Shown here: positions 1 through 5,394 of the stretch, piece after piece | Layout: every line of letters starts with the position of its first letter | Numbering within the stretch: position 1 is the stretch's first letter | Source of the DNA: Chloroflexota bacterium | GTDB taxonomy: Bacteria; Chloroflexota; Anaerolineae; JAADDB01 | Reading direction: 5' to 3' | Assembly (NCBI GenBank): GCA_013154135.1 | Contig: JAADDB010000074.1 | Location: 1-10,797, forward strand | DNA length: 10,797 nt | Program-made: the position numbers and the translations under genes | The notes under the pieces: model-generated | Told to the model about the DNA's origin: nothing | Database searches by the model: none | Seen by the model: the letters and a program-made list of their open reading frames with translations, nothing else

Positions 1-17
1 GTAGATTCTCTCATGTA

Positions 18-23
18 TGTCAA
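18..23 (-). promoter_or_regulatory. outward-facing -35 box (TTGACA) at the transposase-distal end
   Basis: A perfect -35 consensus TTGACA reads off the end of the element on the minus strand, 21 bases after the transposase stop. No -10 box is visible in the 17 bases left before the window edge. Outward -35 boxes at one end of an insertion sequence commonly pair with a -10 box in the opposite end of the circle, or with one in flanking DNA. Confidence 0.45.
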
Positions 24-44
24 GGGGGCAAGATGAGAAACGAG

Positions 45-1061
45 TTAAGTTCTACAACTCGCCCGCGCGGGGTCGAAGGACGTCCCATCCCGAAATATGG
101 CCCAGGCCCACACCAGGATCTTGCGCGCAGCAGCCACCAAAGCGACTTTTTTGGGACGTCCTCGGTTCACCAGGCGCAAATAGAAAGTGCGCAAAGGATT
201 ATCTCCTCGCACCCCGCCCAAGGCCCCCAGAAACAGGTAACGTCGAATCCGACGGTTCCCGGCTCGGGAAATACGGGAAGGACGCCACACACTCTTCCCA
301 CTGGTGTGAGGCACCGGGTCCAACCCCACATAGGCGGTAAGTCCTTTATGATGGCCTTGGAAGTTGGTCAGGACGCCCCAACGGTAGAACAGGACCAGGA
401 TGAACAGCACGTTCCGGGGGCCAATGCCGGGGACCTGCTGCAAGTGGGCGGCCTCCTGCTTCAGGTGCGGGTGCTGCTCCAAATGCTGGCGTATGAGCTC
501 TTCTACCTCGGCCAACGCCTGTTCCAGATAGGCGATATGCCCTTCCAGATTGGCCGTCACCGGCGCATACCCCCCGCCTTGAACTTGCAGGGCATGGCAG
601 CGGTTGCGCTCCTGTCGCAGCATCTCCTTGAGGTCGTCTCGCCGGTTCAACAACGCCTCCAGTTGGGCGACCTCCTCCGGCAGTGGACGCCACGGAGGAG
701 GCTGGGTGGCCGCCCCATATGCCGCCAGTATCTGGGCGTCCGTGCGGTCCGTTTTGGCACGCCGTCCCATTCCCCGGGCCCAGTCACGCACCTGGCGAGG
801 ATTGGGCAGGCTCACCCGCCACCCTTGCTTCAGGGCAAAGCGGGCCAAGGGCTGCTCATAACCGCCTGTGGGTTCCATCACCAGATGGACCTGGTCCGTT
901 TTCCATTGCTGTTGATACCGTTGCACGGCTTGGGCCAACGTCTCCCATCCAGACGTATCATTCGGGAATCTATCCAGATATTCCACGTGCTCCGGCGACG
1001 TGCCCACGGCGACGTCCAAGTGTGCTTGGCTGACATCAACACCCACGACGAGTACGGACAT
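45..1061 (-). CDS. IS110-family transposase (DEDD / serine recombinase-like)
   Basis: This 338-residue protein has the length and layout of IS110 transposases. The N-terminal RuvC-like DEDD domain shows D9 (in GVDVS), E63 (in MEPTGGYE) and the pair D105 and D108 (in KTDRTDA). A coiled-coil-like helical middle (about 128-205) follows. The C-terminal Transposase_20 domain has the helix-hairpin-helix motif VPGIGP at 210-215, then AYVGLDP and TSGKS with S254 in the position of the catalytic serine, followed by ISRAGNRRIRRYL. Family knowledge: these enzymes move the element through a circular form, guided by an RNA encoded in the non-coding end. I chose the ATG at 1061 because a near-perfect AGGAGGTG ribosome binding site lies six bases upstream. 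A longer reading to 1121 would run into the RNA region. All catalytic residues are present, so the enzyme may be active. Confidence 0.95.
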   Translation of the reverse strand: MSVLVVGVDVSQAHLDVAVGTSPEHVEYLDRFPNDTSGWETLAQAVQRYQQQWKTDQVHLVMEPTGGYEQPLARFALKQGWRVSLPNPRQVRDWARGMGRRAKTDRTDAQILAAYGAATQPPPWRPLPEEVAQLEALLNRRDDLKEMLRQERNRCHALQVQGGGYAPVTANLEGHIAYLEQALAEVEELIRQHLEQHPHLKQEAAHLQQVPGIGPRNVLFILVLFYRWGVLTNFQGHHKGLTAYVGLDPVPHTSGKSVWRPSRISRAGNRRIRRYLFLGALGGVRGDNPLRTFYLRLVNRGRPKKVALVAAARKILVWAWAIFRDGTSFDPARASCRT

Positions 1062-1084
1062 GGTTTCACCTCCTGGTTGCAGGT

Positions 1085-1252
1085 ATGTACCGTCTTTCCG
1101 GGCCTGGGGCGCCCCTGGCAACCTGGTATCCGGGCTATAGGCCCATCATTCTCTTCGCTCTCCCAGGCCCCAAAGACCGGTCTACGTACGGGCTTGGATG
1201 CCCTTGGGCGATATCTCTACGGTCTGGCACAAGAAAACGTCCTTTTTTCTTC
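1085..1252 (-). ncRNA. candidate IS110 bridge RNA (seekRNA)
   Basis: The non-coding stretch upstream of the transposase folds convincingly. At the 5' side there is a hairpin: 1245-1251 pairs with 1231-1237 (seven A/T-rich pairs), extended by GTG 1253-1255 with CAC 1228-1230 around one bulged base. A short GGGC/GCCC hairpin lies at 1190-1203, with an alternative at 1200-1209. The main arm pairs 1162-1181 with 1089-1108 (two nine-pair blocks with small bulges). It encloses a large internal loop capped by a hairpin at 1132-1144. A stem, an internal loop and a capping hairpin is how the guide loops of known bridge RNAs are built. The length of about 165-170 bases is close to the IS621 bridge RNA. 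Ends are estimated from the -10 box and the last paired base. Only one clear guide-type loop was found, so the second is unresolved. Confidence 0.6.
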
Positions 1253-1256
1253 GTGT

Positions 1257-1262
1257 ATTTTA
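1257..1262 (-). promoter_or_regulatory. lone -10 box (TAAAAT) before the bridge RNA
   Basis: TAAAAT on the minus strand matches the sigma-70 -10 consensus at five of six bases. It lies five to six bases before the expected RNA start at about 1251-1252. The hexamer at a 17-base spacing upstream is GTAGAT, a poor -35. As integrated, the promoter should therefore be weak, and it would be completed only by a -35 box carried at the other end of the element. Confidence 0.45.
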
Positions 1263-1346
1263 CCTCAAGGAGGTGACCTATCTACAGAACGAGCTCACAC
1301 AAGATTGGTGGCTCTGGGGCGCACCCGGTCTCCCTCCTATGATACC

Positions 1347-1370
1347 AGGGGCGCACGGCCGTGCGCCCCT
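1347..1370. repeat. 24-bp perfect palindrome, REP-like
   Basis: The 24 bases read the same on both strands, centred on GGCC at 1357-1360. The arms contain GGGGCGCAC and GTGCGCCCC. This type of GC-rich palindrome is typical of dispersed intergenic REP-like repeats and could fold into a strong cruciform or hairpin. A second GGGGCGCAC occurs at 1316-1324, so part of the unit is repeated nearby. There is no T-run after it, so it is not a clear terminator. Confidence 0.8.
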
Positions 1371-1438
1371 ACAGTTCGTGAACGGCGATGTGTGGTCATG
1401 TGCGCCTCTACCGTTCGTAAACGGCGGTATGGGGTTAT
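1361..1438. repeat. two 39-bp tandem repeat units
   Basis: Units 1361-1399 and 1400-1438 align without gaps, with 32 of 39 positions identical. Both start GTGCGCC and share TTCGT, AACGGCG and a final AT. The first unit begins with the right arm of the palindrome at 1347-1370, so the tandem copies appear to be decayed parts of the same repeat family. No reading frame of note is present. Confidence 0.75.
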
Positions 1439-1497
1439 GCCCCATCGCCCGGGGCTGAACCCCCGGGCTAAATGGGGAAAAGCCCCCCGCGGGGGCT
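1439..1497. repeat. nested GC-rich inverted repeats (REP-like hairpins)
   Basis: An eight-pair stem joins GCCCGGGG (1447-1454) and CCCCGGGC (1461-1468). It is enclosed by a second stem of CCCCAT (1440-1445) with ATGGGG (1472-1477). A separate hairpin pairs AGCCCCC (1481-1487) with GGGGGCT (1491-1497) around a three-base loop. The sequence looks like a dispersed intergenic palindromic element. Lying downstream of the glycosyltransferase on the minus strand, it could also slow or stop transcription, but no T-run follows. Confidence 0.75.
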
Positions 1498-1560
1498 CTG
1501 GATGGGCACGTAACCGACCGAGCATCGTTCTATACGGCCCACGACGGCCTCCCGCCCCTC

Positions 1561-1588
1561 TTACTCGTTACTCGTTATGCGTTAACTT
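1561..1588. repeat. heptamer array A (four TTAMTCG-like units)
   Basis: Four successive seven-base units: TTACTCG, TTACTCG, TTATGCG, TTAACTT. The first 17 bases (1561-1577) are the exact reverse complement of 2518-2534 on the other side of the glycosyltransferase gene. Heptamer short tandem repeats of this kind are known as dispersed repeats in some bacterial genomes such as filamentous cyanobacteria. Their role here is unknown. Confidence 0.75.
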
Positions 1589-1627
1589 CGCCTATCCAAG
1601 CCAACCTCTCCCTCCAGCCAATCCCCC

Positions 1628-1655
1628 TTAATCGTTAATCGTCAATCGTTACTCC
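1628..1655. repeat. heptamer array B (four units) over the glycosyltransferase stop codon
   Basis: Four units: TTAATCG, TTAATCG, TCAATCG, TTACTCC, in the same orientation as array A. The last unit contains the reverse complement of the TAA stop codon (1649-1651) of the glycosyltransferase. The array therefore begins exactly where that gene ends. Confidence 0.75.
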
Positions 1656-2395
1656 CCCCGCATTCTATACCGGATCATGTTGCGCACGAATTCCAACACG
1701 GTTTTCCAGCGTACTTTGGACTTCCCCGATGTGCGCGGGTAGAAGATGACGGGAACTTCCGCGATGCGCAAGCCCAGGCGGTGAGCTTTGATCATGATCT
1801 CCGGGTCCAGGAACCAATCCCGGCTTTGCGGGTTGATGGCCTCATACGCCTCCCGGGTGAAGATCTTGGGACAGCCGTTGACGTCCCGGGAATGGACCGG
1901 GAAGAAGAGGGGGAATACCGCGTTGTACACGCGTGTGATGAGGAGACGTTGCCAGCCGTCGTGCCGTTGGACCCGCAACGCCTTGGCCATGTCCACATCT
2001 CCCTGGCGCAGGCGTTGGAAGATGCGCACCACATCCTGGGCGCGAATCTGATTGTCCCCCCACGCGTAGCCCACGAACCGGCCCCGGCAGTGGCGCAAGC
2101 CCGTGAGGATACCCCAGCCGTATCCCTGGTTCACAGGGATGTGGACGGGGACCAAGCGGGGGTTGGCTTGGGCCATCTCATCGATGATGCGGCCCGTCTC
2201 GTCCTGGGAGCCGTTGTCCACCAGCACGAGTTCGTAATCAATGCCCGCGTCCTCCAGCGCGCGCACCAATTCGCCTACGACAGATCGCACATTGTCCGCT
2301 TCGTTGTAAAGGGGAATGGCCAGGGAAAGTTCTGGCGTTGACTCCCCAGGCTTTTCTGGACGGAAGGTTTCTTCCCGTTCTGGCATGGTCCTCAT
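1649..2395 (-). CDS. family 2 glycosyltransferase, dolichyl-phosphate mannosyltransferase-like
   Basis: This is a 248-residue GT-A fold enzyme of the GT2 family. Visible motifs are IPLYNE (27-32), the nucleotide-binding VDNGSQDET (59-67), NQGYGWGI (89-96), a variant metal motif WGDNQI (112-117), SRDVNGCPK (169-177) and FLDPEIM (195-201). Relatives such as DPM1 and GtrB-type enzymes transfer a sugar from a nucleotide donor to polyprenyl phosphate at the cytoplasmic membrane face. This protein is the short form without C-terminal membrane helices. A likely role (inference) is making lipid-linked sugar for the GT-C-like proteins nearby. The start is uncertain: ATG 2395 is used, ATG 2386 has GAGG just upstream but very close, and TTG 2407 would also fit. 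The N-terminal 20 or so residues before LSLAIPLYNE are polar and not conserved in the family. It stands alone, bracketed by inverted heptamer arrays. Confidence 0.9.
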   Translation of the reverse strand: MRTMPEREETFRPEKPGESTPELSLAIPLYNEADNVRSVVGELVRALEDAGIDYELVLVDNGSQDETGRIIDEMAQANPRLVPVHIPVNQGYGWGILTGLRHCRGRFVGYAWGDNQIRAQDVVRIFQRLRQGDVDMAKALRVQRHDGWQRLLITRVYNAVFPLFFPVHSRDVNGCPKIFTREAYEAINPQSRDWFLDPEIMIKAHRLGLRIAEVPVIFYPRTSGKSKVRWKTVLEFVRNMIRYRMRGE

Positions 2396-2450
2396 GTCTT
2401 CTCGCAAGGGATCGGGGAGGCCTGTGGCTCACCGCACTACCCACTTCTCG

Positions 2451-2466
2451 CCCTCCTGTCGGAGGG
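2451..2466. repeat. small perfect hairpin in the divergent spacer
   Basis: CCCTCC and GGAGGG form a six-pair stem with a TGTC loop. It lies in the probable leader of the glycosyltransferase mRNA, about 55 bases before the start codon. On the minus strand the 3' arm is GGAGGG, a ribosome-binding-site-like sequence, but it is too far from the start to act directly. Confidence 0.4.
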
Positions 2467-2474
2467 GATGTCGT

Positions 2475-2505
2475 ATGTTACCACAGCCCGGAAGGGGGAT
2501 GCCAA
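2475..2505 (-). promoter_or_regulatory. possible promoter of the glycosyltransferase
   Basis: On the minus strand TTGGCA (2505-2500) is followed after 19 bases by TAACAT (2480-2475). The -35 matches consensus at four to five bases and the -10 at four, and the spacing is slightly long. Transcription would start near 2468, just at a CCCTCC/GGAGGG hairpin with a four-base loop (2451-2466) in the leader. This is a weak call. Confidence 0.25.
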
Positions 2506-2507
2506 AT

Positions 2508-2535
2508 GAGTAACGATTAACGAGTAACGAGTAAA
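2508..2535. repeat. heptamer array C (four units), inverted relative to A and B
   Basis: Four units: GAGTAAC, GATTAAC, GAGTAAC, GAGTAAA. These are the reverse complement of the TTAMTCG units in arrays A and B. The 17-base core TAACGAGTAACGAGTAA (2518-2534) is a perfect inverted match to 1561-1577. The array sits in the divergent spacer between the glycosyltransferase and the HPt gene, upstream of both. Confidence 0.75.
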
Positions 2536-2659
2536 GGGGGGGAGTTGAGATGGGCCTGTCAAGTCCATCCGCATATAAGGAGCTCCCTATCTGCCCCGTA
2601 TCCTTTCCCCCTGCTCATCGTCTTGGCACGTAGAGATGCGGAAAGGGGAGGCCCAACCT

Positions 2660-3043
2660 ATGTTTTTGGAAGTCATCGATGCCCGTGCCTTCGACCAATT
2701 TGTCGCTCTCTGGGGAGAGGATGCCGGGGAGATTATCGAGGAGATTGTCACGCTCTTTCTCCGTTCAGCCCCTCGCATGATGGAGGAGATGGAACAAGCG
2801 CTGGAACAGGGGAACTTGAAGGAGCTGCGCCGTCTGGCCCACTCCCTCAAGGCCAACAGCGCGACGGTCGGCGCCCATCGCATGGCCAACCTCTGTCAAC
2901 GACTGGAGGATGCCGCAGAAGTCGGTCAGGTGGAGGAGGCCGCACAACTCTTGGCCCAGGTGCGCGAGGAATTCCCCTTGGTGGAAGGGGCTTTGGAAAA
3001 CGTGCTCTTCACCTTCGGGCGCCTTCCTTCCCCCTCAGAATGA
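2660..3043 (+). CDS. stand-alone HPt (histidine phosphotransfer) domain protein
   Basis: A 127-residue, mostly helical acidic protein. The HPt signature is LAHSLKANSATVGA at 59-72, with H61 as the phospho-accepting histidine, followed by RMANLCQRLEDAA. The preceding helices (FLRSAPRMMEEMEQALEQG) fit the Hpt four-helix bundle. Family role: HPt proteins relay phosphate between a hybrid sensor kinase and a response regulator in the cytoplasm. No kinase, receiver or output domain is fused to it or encoded nearby, so its partners are elsewhere. The ATG at 2660 is chosen because GGGGAGG lies eight bases upstream. The in-frame ATG at 2636 has no such site. It is the only plus-strand gene here, and its last nine bases overlap the end of the convergent epimerase gene. 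Confidence 0.88.
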   Translation: MFLEVIDARAFDQFVALWGEDAGEIIEEIVTLFLRSAPRMMEEMEQALEQGNLKELRRLAHSLKANSATVGAHRMANLCQRLEDAAEVGQVEEAAQLLAQVREEFPLVEGALENVLFTFGRLPSPSE

Positions 3044-4117
3044 GCCCACATACCCCCTCTCGCGGTACCATTCCACTGCCGCGCGCACGGCCTGGCACAG
3101 ATCACTTTGGGGCATACCCAATTCTTCGACGGCCTTGCGCGGATTGGCCGTCAGGGAGAAGGGCGCGTGCCCTCGCCTCCCTCGGACGTGTCTGAGACGC
3201 CGGAGCCCGGCACGGAGCCATCGGGGTCCCCGGGGCTTGGGGGACAAGGCCAGAGGGTTGGAAATCCCGGCCTCCTGGGCCACACAGGCCACAAACCTGG
3301 ACACATCCCAATTCCCTTCCAAGTGCCCCAAAATATACCGTTCCGCGACACGGCCCTTCAGCGCGGCCAGAATCATCCCCTCGGCCACATCGTGGGCGGG
3401 CACCAGGTTCATCCCCCCCGGGGGATAAGAGGGCACACGGCCCGCGAGGACCGCGAGGACACGGCGGCCGGTTGGTGTGGGGCGCCAGTCATAGGGTCCC
3501 ACGGGGGCCGTTGGGTTCACCACCACCACCGGAGCCCCCATGCGGGCCCAGGTCAGCGCGGCCACTTCCCCCAGATGCTTGCTGCGCACATAGTGACTCG
3601 CCTGATCCCACAGGTTGAACGGCGCCTCCTCATCCGGGGGCCGGCCATCCTTGCGCCGGCCGATGACCCCAATGGTACTCGTGTGCACAATGCGGGGCAC
3701 CCCCACATCCCACGCGAACTTCACCAGAGAGCGCACAAGTCCCACATTCACCTTGTACAACAGCCCCACATCCTCCGGCCGTTGACTGTAGAGCGCGGCC
3801 AGGTGGAAGAGCACGTCGACCCCTTTTAGCGCGTCCTGCAAAAACGTGGGATCATCCAACGCCCCGCGTCGGATCTCCACATCCAACCCCTCGAGCACAC
3901 GCACATCGGACGTGGGGCGGACCAGCGCGCGCACGTGGACTCCCCGTCGCAGGAGCGCTCGGACCAGGTGGGCGCCCAGGAACCCGTTGGCCCCGGTCAC
4001 CACCGCGGTGTGCCATCGGGCAGGGGAGGTGGGTTCGCGCTTCTCCCCTGGATAGCGGCGCACGTACAAGGAACGGTCGTAAGGACTCTCGCGCACAGAC
4101 CGGATGGTGGGTTTCAT
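3035..4117 (-). CDS. NAD-dependent epimerase/dehydratase, HpnA-like extended SDR
   Basis: This 360-residue extended short-chain dehydrogenase has the dinucleotide motif TGANGFLG at 41-48, FHLAALY (104-110), a TS pair (146-147) and the catalytic YVRSK (Y176, K180). The stretches LVRPTSDVRVLEGLDVEI and NPTAPVGPYDWRPTPTGR closely follow the hopanoid-associated sugar epimerase HpnA pattern. HpnA relatives are assigned by association and their exact reaction is unproven. About 40 extra N-terminal residues rich in Arg and Pro precede the Rossmann fold. The C-terminal part (about 285-330) is unusually basic (RAGLRRLRHVRGRRGH). The start is ATG 4117, giving an ATGA overlap with the radical SAM stop like the other operon junctions. 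ATG 4123 is the alternative. It is the last gene of the operon. Open frame to 4777 is only out-of-frame antisense-free read-through of the upstream gene. Confidence 0.88.
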   Translation of the reverse strand: MKPTIRSVRESPYDRSLYVRRYPGEKREPTSPARWHTAVVTGANGFLGAHLVRALLRRGVHVRALVRPTSDVRVLEGLDVEIRRGALDDPTFLQDALKGVDVLFHLAALYSQRPEDVGLLYKVNVGLVRSLVKFAWDVGVPRIVHTSTIGVIGRRKDGRPPDEEAPFNLWDQASHYVRSKHLGEVAALTWARMGAPVVVVNPTAPVGPYDWRPTPTGRRVLAVLAGRVPSYPPGGMNLVPAHDVAEGMILAALKGRVAERYILGHLEGNWDVSRFVACVAQEAGISNPLALSPKPRGPRWLRAGLRRLRHVRGRRGHAPFSLTANPRKAVEELGMPQSDLCQAVRAAVEWYRERGYVGSF

Positions 4118-5394
4118 GACCATATCCGTCGTAAACGATGCCTCCAGCTGGGGCGTGGGGGATACGTGTGGGCTTGCAGGCGCTCTTCCCATGCCCGGAG
4201 TCGCTCTTCCGGGAGGGAAAGCTCGGGAGGAGAGGGGAGGCCGGGGTAAGGGACAAAGCGCTTCACGCTCACGTAGTGGGGCTTGTGTTCCTGAATGAAG
4301 GCCTCTGTCGCGGCCAATTCCTCCTCCGTTTCCCCGATGCCGGTGAGCACAAACGCGCGGCAGAGGATGCCCTCCTTGCGGCAGGTGCGGATGGCCTGGG
4401 CCGCGGCGCGGATGTAGGCCTGGGCCGCGCGCGCGTCGGGGACCCGGTGCCAGCGGACGAGGAGGGAGGGGCTGATGATTTCCAACCCCAATTTGACCTG
4501 CGTACATCCCGCTCGGGCCATCTGGTGGAGGAGATCGGGGGTCAGGTGCTCGGGACGGTCCTCCACCTCCCACGGTGGGGGTGGGGACGCGCGTCGGGTG
4601 AGTTCCCGGCAGAATGTGCGCACCCATTCGGGTTGGGCCGCGAACAGGGGGTCGCGGAAGATATGACGGGGTTTGCCGAACGTCTGGGCCAGCCAGACGA
4701 GCTCCTCGGCCACCTCCTGGGGGTCCCTCACCCGGCGGGAATCCCCCCAACCCAGCCGGTAAGGGCACCAGGCGCACGTGTGCTCACATCCTCGACTGCC
4801 CCACAGGGAGAGGAAGGGGTACACATCCGTGGGCAGGGCATCCCACGCGGGTCGGGGCAGGGTGGGGTGGTGGGGGATGCGGACAGGCGCCGGCGGGGTG
4901 CTCGTGTGCGCGTACCAAAGTCCGGCCGCGGGCTGTTGGTCGGGCAGTGCGCGCACGGCCTGGACCAACCCCCACTCCGCGTCGCCGGCCAGCAGAGCAG
5001 TAGCCCACGGAGACCAGCGGGCATGGGGGATGAAGTGCGCGGCGGTGCCGATGAGGAGCACGGGGATGTGGGGGAAATCCCCGCGCAGGGCCTGCAAAAA
5101 CCGCACATCCGCGTCCCAGGTCTGGGGCGTTACGTGGACGACGAAGAGATCGGGCACGTGGTCCCGCAAGAGGACCAACGTGGCGGGGAGGCTCAAATCC
5201 TGCCCGACCGCGTCCACCCCACCGACCAGGTATCCGGCTTCTCGCAGGACCGCGATGCCGTAGGCCAGGGTTTGGGGGGGATAGTAGAAGCCGCGCGGGG
5301 TGGACACGGTCACGCCCATGCCCGCGGTGCCTTCCCGATTGGCCGTGGTTCCGGGTAGGGAGGGTGGGTTGATGAAGAGTACGGATTGGATCAT
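4114..5394 (-). CDS. B12-binding-domain radical SAM protein
   Basis: This 426-residue protein has the layout of class B radical SAM enzymes. The N-terminal Rossmann-like cobalamin-binding region (about 1-170) starts VLFINPPSLPG and contains YYPPQTLAYGIAVLREAGY and the conserved GDAEW. The radical SAM barrel follows (about 190-400), with the 4Fe-4S motif CEHTCAWC: C203, C207 and C210 in CxxxCxxC spacing. The family does radical methylations and C-C or C-S bond chemistry on lipids, sugars and peptides. The stretch after the cysteines (YRLGWGDSRRVRDPQEVAEELVWL) recalls the hopanoid enzyme HpnJ, and HpnA-like gene is next door, but this is resemblance only. There is no DxHxxG cobalamin motif, as is usual for this class. 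ATG 5394 has GGGGAG just upstream and overlaps the previous stop as ATGA. Confidence 0.9.
   Translation of the reverse strand: MIQSVLFINPPSLPGTTANREGTAGMGVTVSTPRGFYYPPQTLAYGIAVLREAGYLVGGVDAVGQDLSLPATLVLLRDHVPDLFVVHVTPQTWDADVRFLQALRGDFPHIPVLLIGTAAHFIPHARWSPWATALLAGDAEWGLVQAVRALPDQQPAAGLWYAHTSTPPAPVRIPHHPTLPRPAWDALPTDVYPFLSLWGSRGCEHTCAWCPYRLGWGDSRRVRDPQEVAEELVWLAQTFGKPRHIFRDPLFAAQPEWVRTFCRELTRRASPPPPWEVEDRPEHLTPDLLHQMARAGCTQVKLGLEIISPSLLVRWHRVPDARAAQAYIRAAAQAIRTCRKEGILCRAFVLTGIGETEEELAATEAFIQEHKPHYVSVKRFVPYPGLPSPPELSLPEERLRAWEERLQAHTYPPRPSWRHRLRRIWS

Larger units (their letters stand above)
1..1279 (-). mobile_element. IS110-family insertion sequence, ends approximate
   Basis: The element contains a complete IS110 transposase (45-1061), a structured upstream non-coding end of about 200 bases and a short downstream end of about 44 bases. 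This is the normal IS110 layout, and about 1.27 kb is a usual size. No terminal inverted repeats were found, as expected for this family. I placed the ends from two half-promoter boxes: TTGACA on the minus strand at 23-18 and TAAAAT on the minus strand at 1262-1257, which would be brought together by circularisation. One end should then lie within about 1-17 and the other near 1263-1285. The lower-numbered end could run slightly beyond the window. The element reads as intact, with no frameshift or internal stop. Confidence 0.7.
1280..1648. other. gene-free repeat-rich spacer
   Basis: No convincing coding region lies between the insertion sequence and the glycosyltransferase. The long plus-strand open frame crossing it also reads through the antisense of the transposase and has no recognisable domain. 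The spacer holds, in order, a non-repetitive stretch (about 1280-1340), the 24-bp palindrome, the 39-bp tandem units, the nested hairpins, a plain stretch (about 1500-1560) and two heptamer arrays. Such stacking of repeats is typical of a site that tolerates insertions. Confidence 0.7.

Noticed and set aside
33..1631. Long plus-strand open frame of 532 codons
   Set aside because: It runs antisense through the whole transposase and across palindromic repeats, has no domain, and exists because GC-rich DNA lacks stop codons.
1561..1655. Heptamer arrays read as a CRISPR array
   Set aside because: The units are seven bases with no spacers, so this is a short tandem repeat, not CRISPR.
2574..2579. 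TATAAG as a -10 box for the HPt gene
   Set aside because: The only -35-like hexamer (TTGAGA 2545-2550) is 23 bases away, so the spacing is wrong.
4124..4777. N-terminal extension of the epimerase frame up to 4777
   Set aside because: It overlaps the radical SAM gene in another frame, is Pro/Arg/Gly-rich low-complexity sequence, and the family fold begins after 4117.
4138..5358. Plus-strand open frame of 406 codons
   Set aside because: It is antisense to the radical SAM gene, which has its full cysteine motif and family length.
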